In this document: positions 48,050 to 62,100 of the stretch, piece after piece
Layout of the letters: every line of letters starts with the position of its first letter
Numbering within the stretch: the first letter of the stretch is position 1
Assembly (NCBI GenBank): GCA_905250125.1
Contig: CAJNOL010001022.1
Coordinates: 1-64,000, forward strand
DNA: 64,000 nt
Direction of reading: 5' to 3'
Source: Rotaria sordida
Taxonomy: Eukaryota; Rotifera; Eurotatoria; Philodinida; Philodinidae
Position numbers and translations under genes: made by a program
The notes under the pieces: generated by a model
What the model was told of the DNA's origin: nothing
The model's database searches: none
The model's input: only the letters and a program-made list of their open reading frames with translations

Positions 48050-48780
48050 TCAGCAATTGCCTTGTTGACGAACATTTTCTTGATATTGACCTTGATAATT
48101 ACCTGGAGGAAAGTATTGAGCAACAATATAGACAGACTGACCTCCATTAGTATAAGCAACACCTACACCAAGTCTTTTTGTATTTCTCCATACAAGTTGT
48201 GTAAAATGACCTGTAGACATTGAGAAGCCTCCATTATTGAAATTGTAATCTTTAATTTCCTGATACCAAGCAATGGGTGCATTATATCCTACAATGTTAG
48301 AATAAACTTATATAATAAATATAATTGATGATTTCAAGATAACTTACCATTAATTTGCATACCACTTGCCCAGTATAAATTTTCACCGATACCTGGAGTT
48401 CCACTATGCTGAAATTGATTTGTGTCAGCAAGTTTTTGAGCAAATCTTTGAGCCGACCTATTAAGTTCATCATCAAGTGTAAGAGGTTGAGCACAATAAT
48501 AAGAACGATAGAAATTATGTGCATATAACATTTCATTTTGAAATTGACGTTGTTGTGAGGTGAAATCTTCGCGTTTGTTCAAGTGTCGAGGAAAATCTCC
48601 ATTATCTCGACGAAACATATCGATTGATTGTAACAATTCATTCACGAGAGAATCATTATGATGAACTTTTGTATTCAACTTCAAATCATTTTCGTGATCA
48701 ACTTGTTTCAATGGTATACCATTAGTAAACATAAATGTTAAGAAAATGATGAAGAATCCAATAAAGATATGTTTGTGCAT
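48050..48780 (-). CDS. secreted CAP-superfamily (SCP/GAPR-1-like) protein
   Basis: Exons 48780-48348 and 48288-48050 with one 59-bp GT-AG intron (phase 1). Total 672 nt, 223 residues. Residues 1-21 are a signal peptide (hydrophobic IGFFIIFLTFMFTNG). A 55-residue polar propeptide-like stretch follows. The CAP domain spans about 80-215: AHNFYRSYYC with candidate His88, ELNRSAQRFAQKLADTNQF, HSGTPGIGENLYW with Glu133, the CAP signature GHFTQLVWRNTKRLGVGVA with His172, and YIVAQYFPPGNYQGQYQENV. Only two Cys are present in the domain region, so it lacks the C-terminal Cys-rich extension of CRISPs and is closest to GAPR-1/GLIPR2-type domains, here secreted. CAP proteins bind sterols, lipids or Zn2+ in other organisms; its ligand is unknown. 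Confidence 0.92.
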
Positions 48781-49232
48781 GATTGTTTATCGTTGATTGA
48801 GTTATGTATATAATATTTCTTACTCAACGTTATCTGTTTATTTGATTGAATAATGTTAATTTAAAATAAATCTACAGCAATGCAACGATAATATTTATAT
48901 ATAGTCGAACACCATGGTTGAGGAATAATCCAGATATATTAACAACAATATATCATATCAATAATGTATAGATACTAATTTTCCTATCTGATAAATGGTC
49001 TCTCAATAATGTAATTCACATTTTTTCCCTTTTGTTAAGTTGTAAACAATAATGACGTTTGGTTGACTTATTAATGAATATGCATGACACTTTTCGATTT
49101 TCCCTTTCAAATGTGACTAATCGATGAAATACATCTATCTTACCTTGTTACTATTCTGTTCTTTATGCGAATGATTCATATTTCAATTGTTGGATTTTTT
49201 TAAAAAAAAATACCCACCATCATTTTGTAAAA
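48781..49232. other. upstream spacer of the CAP gene
   Basis: AT-rich; no gene or defined promoter element recognised. Confidence 0.4.
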
Positions 49233-49745
49233 TAACTTGTGATTGTTTATAGTTATCCAGCTCGAGTTTTCGTCATTGAAGAGAGCAAATATGGAACCAT
49301 TGAATTATATAGAATTCATAAGAATTGAAGAAGATTTTTATGATTGTTTTCGAATCAATATATTTTTCTTCATCTATTTTCATGATTTTTTTTTTGATAG
49401 TAATTCGATCGCAAATTATACGAAATTATTGTCCCAAAAGCTTTATATTTCTGATAAAATGTCAAGATTTTTCTATAGTTTAATTAAACTAATACTTGTA
49501 AGAGATATTTTTTTGAAATTGCGAAAAGTTTCTTGAAAATAAAAGACTTTTATAGCTACAATTCTGTATAATTTGAACTTAGATTTCTATAAAAACTCAT
49601 GTAAATAGACAATGAAATATATATTCGATTGAAAACAATCCTCAAAAATCTTCTTTAAATCTGATGAGTTCTATATAGTTTGATGGTTCTATGTTTGCTC
49701 TTTTCAATAATGAAAACTCGAGTGCGATAGCTATAAACGGTCGAG
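49233..49745. mobile_element. foldback element
   Basis: Arms at about 49233-49375 and 49610-49745 are imperfect reverse complements: GTTTATAGTTAT, CTCGAGTTTTCG and AGAGAGCAAATATGGAACCA on the left, mirrored by TGGTTCTATGTTTGCTCTTT, GAAAACTCGAG and ATAGCTATAAAC on the right. The plus-strand frame across it is incidental. Confidence 0.75.
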
Positions 49746-51827
49746 AATTAACTCTCATATTACCATCAATGACATATTAATCTGTTTTCTATGCGGGTCC
49801 GTATTCTCTAAAAAAAAAGACGTCTCCTAGAAAACTCGAATTGGTTTAGAAACTCATTCGAAAATCTTTAGAGATTCGCAAGAGGGTTTCCGAACACATG
49901 CAGCATTTCTGAAAATATCTTCTTGATTTTCGAGAGCTCGAAAACTCTCAGGTTTCATAAAATACCGATTTCGACATCCTTAACGTATTTTTGAATATCG
50001 TTTTTTTTATATCAGAAATTCAATCGTATTTTCGGATATCATTAGAGTATTATAGAAAACTAATATTGCAACGAAAGATGAATTGATATTTGGATGAATA
50101 TGCAAGGATACCTTTGTGATTTTCGAAGAACATGAGTATGAAAAAAAGTACACTAGAAGACTGAAATCGGTGTCCAATTTCGCTTTGACATTGTGAAAAT
50201 TTCTGGAAATTCTAAAAATCTTCACAATATTTTACATATGCACCATATTTGATGTCTAAAAACGTCTTCGATGTACATTTCAGATTTTCGAATTTTCGAT
50301 TTCGATCTTTGACTTCGCTCAGTTTTAGACATTTTTAGTTCACTAGAAACTGATCTCATAGTTAATTTAAGTTGTTTGATTTCGCATAAATTTTCTAATT
50401 GACATTTTTTTCCAAGCTGAAGTCATATCATACTTTCGTAATAGTCTTATATTATCTTTTTATTCTTGAATATATGAAGGAAAATATGTATGATGTAAAC
50501 AGTTTACAAACGAATAATTGTTATTAGAGTAAAATTTATGTATTTTCTTTCTTGGTTTCATTAAATTTCAATACAATAAAGATTAGATATAATAATTATG
50601 AGTTTTAACTATAAGTTATAGCAAAAACTTCAACAAAACGTCTGCTTTCAGATTATCATTATAACTAAGTTTACTTCTAAAGAATAACAAGACAAAAGAT
50701 TATCAAATCAGATAAATAACTTCATCTTGAGCGAAGATGTTGATAGATTATCGTCATTCATATAGAATCTAAGCAATATGTTTGCATACAGTTCTGAAAA
50801 GAGTGAAGAATTCTCTTTCTAGAATTGTCTTTGTCTTCTCAATTTTTCATTATTTTTCTTGTGGAATCGAATGAAAATGAAAGATTAAATTCTCAACAAG
50901 AATGTGCCTCTCCTTTAATTATTTTTCTATCAAAAAAAAACCTTCAAATCTTTTTCATCTACTTCGTTTTCTATACATTTTTCATTCGCAACAACGGTTC
51001 TTTCTTACATATAACTTCAAAATATCATGGCATTCAAGTCATAAATTTTCTATTTCTCCAAAACTTTTAATTCTCTCAATGAATATTCTGTCTATCCGTT
51101 TTTTTCCCATAAACCACTGATCATATAAGTGAGGAAAACCATTTGAAAACATTCTTTTCCATTCAGAATTGTCCATCATCATCCATTCATATTATATCAG
51201 TAGAATATAGAAGCTGAAGCAAAGACGACAATAATAAAGTTTCTAATCACAACTCTTCTTCGGAGTGCAGAGATAGACACTTCGAGTTAGATATATTACC
51301 TTGCAAAAACAAAATTTCTTACGCTTCAGCTAAATTCAACCAAACATTGATGTCATCAGACATATTTCTCGTATCATCAATAAAAATTCCAAATATCAAA
51401 TGGCAAAACTAATACTACCTTTAAGTTTCTTCTTGGACTCATTATCGAATGAATAAGTTCTCATCTTCAGTTCGATATTTTACAATTATTATTTTGTTTC
51501 TTGATATTAAGCTTATCAGTATCATGAGTATGTTTCAAGATGTTGATAAACTTTGATGTATTAAATGCATTGATATCTCTAGAGTTGTTTCAGGTTTGAA
51601 GGAGTATTCAGTGAGGTATAGGTTCAGGGAGGACTAGTAATACCGTTTCCGTGGTATTACATAAAGATCCATAGAAATGAAATCTCGAAAACCCTTTTAG
51701 GGTTTCTTAGGGCACTTTTTTATATTGCTTGTAATAGACTATAAAATTATCTATCACTCTCTTAACTATTAGCCTGATCGAGCACTATCGAACAATTCAG
51801 CAATGAATTCGAGATCAACTGAATGAG
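49746..51827. other. intergenic
   Basis: No gene recognised. The frame at 50825-51120 is T-rich and unsupported. Confidence 0.45.
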
Positions 51828-52899
51828 CTGAATTTGTTCGACTCAGCTATTACATGCACTGATCATTTTGAATTGAAAACTACAAAAATATCTACTTGTG
51901 TCTATATTTTTCTTACATTTCTGTCTCCATGGTCTTTATTGTTATATATATATACAATGCGGTCTTATCAAACTCAAACTTTTACTATTCAAAACTCATC
52001 TTGAATAATCTTTGAATATTTGTACAACAATATATCAAAGTATAATTCAATTTCCATCTAGTCATATTGATATTCTATACAAGTTATTTACTTTATTGTC
52101 TTTTCAATTTCATTCATTGTGCTCGAGCTTATTTATATTCAACGCGTGGATGATTATTTCTACGATGATTGCGAATTTTCATATTCTGGACTTTCGAGTA
52201 TTTGGTCAAATATTTTTCAACACTCTGACCACTTTATGTTCTCATTCACAAACGACTATAAATCATAGTTGGTACGTTTTTAGTCAAAATTCATTTGTTA
52301 TCGATCTAGTATTGTCCGAATTGGAATTCAAAACTTGCAGAGAAATTATAATCGAACGATTTAAAAAGAATACAATGGCCAAATTCACACGTATTCTATC
52401 ACTCATTGAAGCACACATAAAAACTATCTATACTACAGAATATAAAGACATTTTATTGGACAGTACTTAGTCTGCAAATACTACTACTATGTCAATTGAT
52501 TTTAGCTGGATGCTATCAAAATCGACTACATGTTCTTGCGGAATCGAAGATGAATGTCAAGATGATATAGATTTTTATAATTATATAAATAATACGGTCT
52601 ATAATTCATACTTTTTAAAATTTACTCTTCAAAATGTTTTTGTGAGCTGCTTCATCATTTCATTCGTTTATCAATCTACATTCGAATACTTTTTCAATCA
52701 AACATATTTGGATCTTGTACAAGTCGAAATTCAATCGAGTAAATCCATTCATATAAATCTATTCTCTAGAAAAATAGTTAATATAACGCATACTACAAGC
52801 AATGTATACTCGAACACGGCACATATATATATATTTACGTCGTGCAATAATCCATTACAAATAGTCACACCAATTGTTGGTTTGTTCAATAGATTCTAA
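51828..52899 (+). pseudogene. broken single-unit relative of the three-unit membrane protein
   Basis: The start LNLFDSAITC leads to a degraded TM (TCVYIFLTFLSPWSLLLYIY), matching LNLFDAQSTD and TM1 of the intact gene 12 kb upstream. Further blocks correspond in order: TLCSHSQTTI (ALCQNARSSL), FVIDLVLSELEFKT (LINSMLLSEELLKT), TTCSCGIEDEC (C-x-C then C), STFEYFFNQTYLDL (SLECFYNESCLQIL), and a truncated last TM near IVGLF. Stops occur at about 52000 and 52468, several conserved Cys are lost (FNQTY for C-x5-C), and the segment with the QCPC and CSSDF motifs is unrecognisable. Only one unit is present. Confidence 0.75.
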
Positions 52900-53482
52900 G
52901 TCGCGCTGAAAATCATTACACCTTTCATCATTTCGCAGATATGGAATTGAATCTATTGAAGGATCGAAATAAACAATGTAACAGACAAGTCGTGTTGTGT
53001 CTAATAGTAATTAATCTGACTTTCATGTTTTTGTATGATAGTCATCATTTTTCCTTGATTATGTTTCAATTCTAGGAAGCATATATGTCAGAGATAAATA
53101 ATCAATTATTAGTTAGTTAACAGTTAGTAACATACGAAATCTGCACCGACTCCAATAACCGTTGTCAAAAATGTAATGTAAATGGTGTTCGTCAATCATT
53201 TTCGTAAAACGACTACTATAAATCAATGACTGAGAATAAGATCTTTTTCATAATCTAACATCAAAAACAAAAAGAAGATTCCTCTCTGATATGGCTGTAC
53301 AAATATTCGTCTGAAATTTTATGGCTTACTGGCACCAAAAAACTTCAATCTTCATGAGTATATTAGCAATGCTCTCATATATTATTATGAATTGATACCT
53401 TCTGTCTGACATTGCCAGTAAGATCGATATCCAAAGTAAAATGGCTTGTGTTAGATTCTCAGGCTTTCAGAAATCCTAAACT
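52900..53482. other. intergenic
   Basis: No gene recognised between the pseudogene and the second minisatellite element. Confidence 0.4.
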
Positions 53483-54435
53483 ACAAGTAACACTCATCGA
53501 AATTCGATTCGCTTGACCCTAGACTGAGGTAATGGTCTAGAACCGAAAATTTACTTTTATCCGTCTGTCTCTCTATAATACACTAATCACATGGTAACTC
53601 TGATCCAATGACCACCGATAAAGCCTGAAGGACCACGAATATACTCTGAATGAGCAAAAACTGGCATAAAATGACCACAAATATTGTACATGTGGTCACC
53701 TGTATGGTCCATATGACAATAGACATGCCCCACACAATCGTATCTGTAGTCTTTTGAACTTTGTGTGCCTTTATTCGAACCATATTTGTGTAACATCACT
53801 GGTTAATTATGTCATGTTTGTAATCGTTTAGAGTATCTTTTTGATCATTCAGATCATATTTTGCTTGCCTATGACTTAGATACCACTGTTGTCACCTAGA
53901 CTCATCGTCACTTTCACCGAGTTTATGACCATTGATTATGATTTCTTCACTCGTACCATCTGTATGGTCAGTGACCATAGAGATAGTATGAGTGATCAAA
54001 ATATGATCTAAATGACCACAAAAATGATTCAAGTCAGCAAGACGATGGTCCCAATGACCATGTCTGCTGTCATTTGTAAGATCTTTGTGGTAACTTGTAA
54101 CATGTCTGTGGCTACTTGTACTACCTTTGTGCTTCTCTATACCATACATGTGATCACTTTTACCATTTCTGTGGTCATTTATACCATGTCTATAGTCATT
54201 TGTACTATCGGCATGGTCTCCTGTACCGTCGACATGGTCATTTGTACTATCTTTGTGATCACTTGTACCACGTGTTACAGACGGACAGACAGACACAGGG
54301 GAATTTCGATTTCTAGACCCTATCCTTTCAGTCTAGGGAATATGCGAGTAAAGATAAAAGACTTTCTTAAGAAAACAAGATGGTAGAAGCCGAAAATAGA
54401 AGAAAATCAGATGTGTAACGTTGTGGCTAACCTTG
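53483..54435. mobile_element. TIR element with internal 21-bp minisatellite, copy 2
   Basis: Co-linear with copy 1 at 42146-43376, differing by scattered substitutions and a shorter array. Same left end (ACAAGTAACACTCATCG), same inverted repeats and same right end (GTGGCTAACCTTG). The length difference, 278 bp, is almost exactly the difference in array length (about 13 units of 21 bp). Confidence 0.8.
54066..54271. repeat. 21-bp minisatellite, about 10 units
   Basis: Same unit as the array in copy 1, but without the later, more diverged units (those with TACTTTTTACCATGAAAA). The array joins the same right-hand sequence CCACGTGTTACAGACGG. Confidence 0.9.
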
Positions 54436-56520
54436 AAAAATCATATATGAACAGTATTAAGATTTGACCTTAAGATCATGCAAAAGTCGAACAGTATGAT
54501 TGTATGAGAAAAAGTAGCTTTAAGATTGGCATGTAAAATTGTGCAAGCTTTTATAATAGGATTGATTGGCCTAGGTTCTTCATAAAACATCAAGTTGAAG
54601 ATAAGGTGTTTCTGAAGTAGATTACAATTGAAATTAAACTAATAAAGTTGTATTAGAAGAATAAAATGAAAGAGTTAAGATTTAGATTATAATCTAATAT
54701 AGAGTGACATCTGTCTAAGGGTTGGATATATCCATACCTATTGCTTTATTGTTGACACATCAATTCCCTGTTTCTCATTCTTCATATTTTCCTCGAATGA
54801 CAAATTGAGGAAAATACTAAACTAAAAATAATTTTTTTTATTTATTTTATTAAATATCATGAAAATATATTATTTTTGACAATAATTGGTTCTCCATCGT
54901 ACTTATATTTTATTGTTGAAACATGATCCGCCATTATCGATTATCGGTACTTATTTAAATCATCATAAAAATCTTTTCTTTGAGTCATAATATTCAAACT
55001 TTCATATTTCGTAGATATTATTCATCAATGGTTACAAAAATGAATATACTCAATAGACTAGATTATAATATCTGCTGTTATTATTATTAAAAACCAATCA
55101 ATACTATTGCTATGATTAGTAAGTCTAACAAAAAAAAATAGTTTTTTAACTTCAATTTTTTTTTTCGAACAATACTTTTTAGCAAAAAGAATATAAAACT
55201 TTGATGGATAAGGAGAAAAAAAAATCTTGAAAATCTGATAATTTATTTAAATATTATGATAACCTTGTTTGATTTTATTACGCTAAAAATCCGAGAAAAT
55301 ATTTCCTCTAGCATAAATAATATGCACAGATGATTAAACATATTCCTATCATACATCCAACAAGAAACGAGATTAAAAATAAAAAGCCCAACTTTTAAAA
55401 CTATTTATTTGTAGAGTACTTGACAACTAGATCAAGTGTCTATATTACGAATGATACACATGTCCTTTTTGAATGACATTTACAAATAACCTTTTCATAA
55501 GATAAAAATTTTCAGATGAAACTTTAACCATTTTTCGTATAGAGATGCAAAAATATAAAACTACTTATATATAAAAAACAAAATGCACAAGTTGATATTA
55601 TGATCATATTTCATCTATTCAGAACCAAAATCTGAAAGTTTTTTTTTTTCTTTCGTTCTACAACAAACATCTCACTAATATATATATATATATAATATAA
55701 AACGAAATAATATTTCATCTACTTGAAATAGCAATAGATGCTTGACTGAAAATATGTGCCATTTATTTAATATGCAATACATCATAAAAATCGTTTTTTT
55801 TTTCACATAATTGTTTTATTAATTTTTCTTCATAATAAAATAAAATGATTATTTTTGCGACGTGCTCTACATAATAATTAAAGATCTCAGTCTAAGAATC
55901 AATTCTATCTAGAAGAAGACATTTCATTATCTTTTAAAATTTAAAAATTTTGATTTTGTTAATACAACTTAAGATATGTTGCTCTCTTCTTATGATATAT
56001 CATCGATGATTAACAATAAGAATCTTTTCGAGAATTATATATTGTTATCGAGGTTATTAAAATACATTCATTGATATGTGAATTTAATCGATAAGAATTT
56101 ACAACCTAACGTTGTGATCTATCGAATGAATAAAGAAATGTTTTTTAATGCTTTATATTCTCATAATCTTTTCTTTGATAACAACTATTGCTTGTCTCTA
56201 TTATAAAAATTCTATTTACTTATATGGTTTTTTTCCTTTAAGGGATACTAGATGACTTAAAACATATATATATATATATAGGTTTTTTTTTATTATTATT
56301 ATTTCGACATGATTGATTACAAATAAAGTGAAGAAAAAAGACAACACCGGGATATAGGAACGAATAAACTCCTGCTGTTTTTTGTATAAATATAATTAGT
56401 TGTTTGTTTGTTTGTTCTCAGTGTCATATTTTGAAACAGAAAAAAAACAAGAGAAATCTAAATGATTCAGATCTTTAGTTTCATTTGATCAATTTCAGAT
56501 GAAATGAAAATATATAACGA
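54436..56520. other. intergenic
   Basis: AT-rich, with AT runs near 55678-55695 and 56264-56281. No gene recognised before the NIPA-type start. Confidence 0.5.
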
Positions 56521-57984
56521 ATGATAAACGAAACAAGTAAATGAATAAATAAATAAATAAATAGATTTGCCTGTTTTTTTGTTTTTATCGAATAGAACAA
56601 TTCAATATTAATTTTAATAATTTAAAATTATCAACAGTAACTAGATTAACTATTCCAATAGATTCAAATCAATTTACTATTGGAATAGTATTAGCACTTG
56701 CATCGAGTTTATTTATTGGTACAAGTTTTATTTTAAAAAAGAAAGGTTTACTTAAATTAACTATTTATAATGGAGCAATACGAGCAGGTTTGTTAATAAA
56801 GATCAAAATAGATTTATTTATTAGTTTATTAATATATAGGATCAGGAGGTTTTGGATATTTACGTGAATTTTTATGGTGGGCAGGTTTAGTAACAATGGG
56901 ACTTGGTGAATTATGTAATTTTGCTGCTTATGGATTTGCTCCAGCATCAGTCGTTACACCACTAGGAGCACTTTCAGTTTTAGTCAGGTATGTACATAAT
57001 ATTCCTTGTTTTTTTGTTTCTGTTTATTAATTTTTTCGTAATGGATTAGTGCTTTAATGGCTGTTCGATTTTTGGATGAAAAATTCAATACATTAGGTAA
57101 AATTGGTTGTTTTCTTACTATATTTGGTTCAGTTATAATTATAATTTATGCACCTAAAGATAGTGAAGTTAATTCTTTAGTTGATTTTTCTCGTAAAATT
57201 GGAACATCAGGTAAAGAAGATTAAAAAATTTCAAAAAATAATATTTATTCTAAATATTTCTTTAGAATTTATTTTCTTTTCATTAACTACTTGTTCTTGT
57301 ATTTTTTGTTTAATGATATATTATGGTCCACGTTTAGGTTCAAAATATGTTCATATATATATATTAATATGTTCACTTTTAGGTGCATTTACTATAACAG
57401 CATGTAAAGGTCTTAGTATTGGTTTAAAAGAAATATTTAATCATAAATATACATATTCAAAATGGTTAACATTTTTATGTGCAATAGTGATTATTATTTG
57501 TGTTCTTGTACAAATGATTTATCTTAATCGTGCATTAGATTTATTTTCTACTCCAATAGTTACAACTATATATTATGTTTTATTTACTACATGTGTTTTA
57601 ATAACATCAGGTATACTTTTTCATGAATGGAAAAAATTAACATTTATTGATATAATGGCATGTATTATGGGGTTTTTAATAACAACATGTGGATTAACTT
57701 TAATAAATAATATGAAAACAAATTTACAAACAAGTAAATTACGAATTTTTTTTTTTAATCTCTTTGTATAAAATGATTAATTATATTATTATTCAGATGA
57801 TCTTATTTTTCCATATTTTTCCACAAATCAAACATCAATAGTTAATGTCAAACAACAACATCTACAAGTCAAATCATATGCCAATCTGTTGGTTGATGAT
57901 GATAATTCATCATCAATAACGAATTCTCCAAAGGAACAACGTCAACCAATGTTATTGATTGATGAACGTGATCTTAATTTCTAG
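56521..57984 (+). CDS. NIPA-type magnesium transporter
   Basis: Exons 56521-56536, 56596-56787, 56840-56987, 57050-57210, 57266-57733 and 57797-57984, introns 52-63 bp GT-AG. Total 1173 nt, 390 residues. The NIPA family (DMT superfamily, about nine TMs) carries Mg2+ across plasma and endosomal membranes. Diagnostic motifs are present: [87 protein letters not shown], and later [20 protein letters not shown] and [20 protein letters not shown], where human members have similar sequence. The C-terminal tail is cytosolic and Ser/Gln-rich. The tiny 16-nt first exon is the weakest part of the model: it is chosen because its ATG, donor and phase fit exactly, while the second exon has no in-frame ATG before TM1. 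Confidence 0.93.
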
Positions 57985-59061
57985 TATATATATATATATA
58001 TATATTTTTTTTTTGTGTTCTATTAAATCTCAATATTTTGTATTCTTTACACAGTGATTTTTTTTTAATTGTTGTTCTATGATGTCTTTCTTTGTCATAT
58101 ATTATATAATCACATCTGTGTGCATGTATGTGCAAATTTGACGATTACAATCGTCATGAATGACCTTTGTTTTTTTTTTTACTTGTATGATTGTTGTCTG
58201 TAAAAATTTTATACGAAAGCATATACATACATATTGTTTCTCATGTGAATCGTATCTAGTTTTTTAAATAAAACATAGGATTTTGTTTATGTCTAATTTC
58301 TATAGGGAATGGCAGGATTTATTTTTATTGCTTTCCTATTTTTCTTGATTTTTGCTTTTTTCTTCTCATATTTTTCTTTTATTATTGATGATATCATTTG
58401 GGATTTAGAGTAGTTTTTTTTTTCTTATAAAAAAACCACCGATGATTGATGAGGTAGAAGAAAAGCTAAAAAATAGAGAAATTTTCTTTAAGGCTAAAGT
58501 ATCGTGTTTTTCAAGGTAGTGACATGATTTAAAAAAAAAAAAAAAAAGAAGATGATGATGTGATTTAATATGTATATGAATATAATTGAAGAATAAAACG
58601 AATATATATGTATATGTATGCATTCACGCATATGACCCTCTAAGTGTCGTATAATAATGCACGCGCAGCATCTCAATAACCATTACATCATTCTTTCTAT
58701 TTCTCCGCAGGTCATAAATAGCAGCAGTTGCCATTCTGTGACCAATCGGACTTGATGACTATAGGCACATGCACGAGAATGTATATTGAACTTTTGATGA
58801 CACAGCAGTTATGTTTCTTGTTCAAATAATGAATGTCGATTGTGATGATGACACTGTTTCCAATTAGAGAATAGATGTTCGATGTACTATTATATATGCA
58901 CATGGGACTCATTTTTTTTTTTAATCATAATGCTGCTCATTTCATAAGAAATATATTCGAATAATGAGAAAGAGAAAGAAGCAAAAAAAATGTCATTGCC
59001 AAATTATATTTGGACTCAACAAGGAACTACAGATCGAAGGTTAACATAATATGACTTCCCC

Positions 59062-59065
<4 letters not shown>

Positions 59066-59110
<45 letters not shown>
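59066..59110. repeat. AT dinucleotide microsatellite
   Basis: An uninterrupted AT run of about 22 units, the longest of several in the right end (others near 60047 and 61195). Confidence 0.95.
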
Positions 59111-59111
<1 letters not shown>

Positions 59112-62100
59112 GAAAGCAAATAAGGTCAGTAACTACTATCACCTCAGGCAAATAGAGAAGCAGGTGGAGTTTTATATGTATAAATGTATGTTAGTTACGT
59201 AATACAACGATGCTGTTAATTGTTGAAAAAAATGATCTGTGTCGATCATTTATCACCAATATTATTATTATTATTATTGTTATTATCTTTAAGGCATAAT
59301 AGAACATCAATGACCTTGACCAGAATATTAAGCTTGTGTTTTCTTTTCTTCTCCTCATTCTATTATAACAGTGTCGAGGGTAGAACATATTATTATAAAC
59401 TACACCAATAAAAAAGAGGTTTGTATTAAAAAAAATGTCGTTCGTTAAATGATTATATCAATGCAATAAATATGATTGAGAATGTCAATTTATGAGAAAA
59501 AATATAAAAAAAAAAAAAACTCGAGTTTTAACGATATTCATTCTATGAGAGAATAATAAGTTTTAAAGTTTGTGGTCGGAAGATTTCTTTTTTTTTCTTT
59601 TCCTCTTATTCCGAAAATAGATCGTTCATTGTCGAATCCATCTGAACACTACTTTGTTTGCCGCATTTCTTTTTTCTTTTTTTTTCCTCGCTCTGTCAAG
59701 TTGTCAGTTAATCATATTTCTATCAAGGTCTTGGCCTTGGAATAACATCAATAAGAGCAGCAAAAACCATCAACTCACTATTTTCTGATTACTTTACTTC
59801 ATGTCGTTCTTCATGTTTATCGACTAGGAGGATTCTTTTTTTTTCCCTGACTTAGTTTTATATGTGACAACTAAACATTGACAATTCTGTCTGAATTGTT
59901 GTCGTTGTCAACATTTTATTATGAATAGTTTCGGTTGCTTGATTAGCTTTAGAATATATATATATTCTTATTCATAGATGTAGATGGACTACACCCTACT
60001 GTTCAAATATTCCCTTCAGCAAGTTGCATTAATCACAATAAAAAAAATATATATATATATATATATATTCAAGTAACGAAGAAACTCATACGCTGATCTT
60101 CATTGTATAGCTCATCGTATTCATTGTCAATATTTCTTCTTTCTTATCGTCATAACATCATGACTTTCTATATAAGAGAAGACAGATTAAGTCTTTTCAT
60201 GCGTAAGATCATGGTCAAGATAATGACTAGTTAGGGAATATGTTACTATCTCTTCTTTTTTTTTTGTACATGTATGATATAAACTTGTTCAACATGAACG
60301 TTGTATCTGTTCATCTAAGAGAGAATATTAATCGGTCCTTGGTCACATCACTAACGTTCTTTTTCTGACACATCGATTATCAAGTCTGTTCAAGACAGTC
60401 AACATAACATATGCATAGAGAACCAAATAGATTTAATCATTGAGTGATGCAACATGAGAAAGTGTTGATTGTTAAGGATATTCGTTTTACGATGAATTTC
60501 GTATTGAACTCTCTGATGACACATACACAAGTGTCAAGACACATTTCTTCTTTTCTTACTTGATTATGTTTTATTTACTTCACGTAATCATTTTCTTTGT
60601 TAAACACGTTCGTTCTTTATTTCATTGGTGTAGTATTAAATAGAAAGATAGAATGTGTAATTGATACCTTCAAATTGACAACATAAAGAAAACAAAACAG
60701 TTTAGATTGGATCCTCCCCTACCTAATCAGAAGCTTTTTTTTTCTTCTTTTTTTTTTTTTTTGCTTGCACAATAGAAATATAATAAATCTTCTTTTATAA
60801 AGAACAATCGTTATTATGAAAAGTAAACAGTTTATACAGATGAAAAAGAGATTATGACATCAGATCGTCTACTATGCGAATATTCTTCATATGTTTTATA
60901 TTTAAGTTAGTCATCTTCTGAACTCTATAAGTTTGTATTTGACCTCTAAGTTCGGATCAATAACGAATTTGATAAAGTGTAACCCTTGAGAATGCATATA
61001 AAATGAAAGGCTTATCAAAACATTCAGACAATTCATTTCGTTTCTTCTTTTTTTTTGTTTTTCTTCAATCTACTTTCATTTACTAACGGCTATTCGTCGC
61101 CATTGAATAGTGAAAGTAAATGATGTTTTTCTTTTTTTTTTTGCAATTTAGAATGGAATAAATAATTGTATTGATATGTGTATATACATATTTATATATA
61201 TATATATATATGTGGTAAGAATGAATAAAAAATAATAATAATAATAAAATACTTCAATTAAGTAGAAATTCTATAAAATAATTTGAGAATACGATTAACT
61301 ATCAATAACAAACGTCCTTGACCTAGACGTTGATTCTATCTTTAATAGAGATTAATGTCTTCCTTTCTTTGTTCCTATATTGGCAAATAAAATACGAGGA
61401 AAAAAAAAAGAATGATGATGATGACAACAACAACAACGCTTTTTTTTTTCTCTTGTCTTCATTGTGCATATTCAATAAGTATTAGGTAATTTTTTTTTTT
61501 TTTGTTCTATTCGGTTATTTGATTCTCCGTCGTCCATCTATTATTGTCATATAGTCTTAGTGTCGATTATCTGTATAGAAGATAAATTAGTGACCTATTG
61601 AACATACGTTGGAAGATGAAAAAAAAGAATAGATAATCAATCATTGAGATGAAGTTTTTATTTGAGGAAAAAAATTATTCTGTTCTTTGCTGTTATTCTT
61701 TTCTTGTTGGCTAGAATTAGAGATCGAATTGAGAGAACGAAAAGAACTCAATTTGCAAATCATCACACTGATTTGCCGCTAGTATTCATGCATGCTTTGA
61801 TCCAGATTGAACTCTTTTATACACTCGTCAGAATTTAATCGATATAAACCAGTCAATCTATCCGGAAAAGAGACTAGCTTTTTTCTTTCCCCTTCTATCG
61901 TGATTTTTCTTTTCTCGCTTCACCACAAAAAAAAAAAAAAGAAGAAAAAAAAAAGGAAAAACAATAAACGGAAAAGACGAAGAAAAAGAAAAAAAGACTA
62001 TTTTATTATCATCGACTTGGATCTAAACAAGCCTACATAGTCAATGTCAGTCAAATCATTCTCCGGAACTAGATTCTACTAGTTTTTTTGTCGGGTGCTA

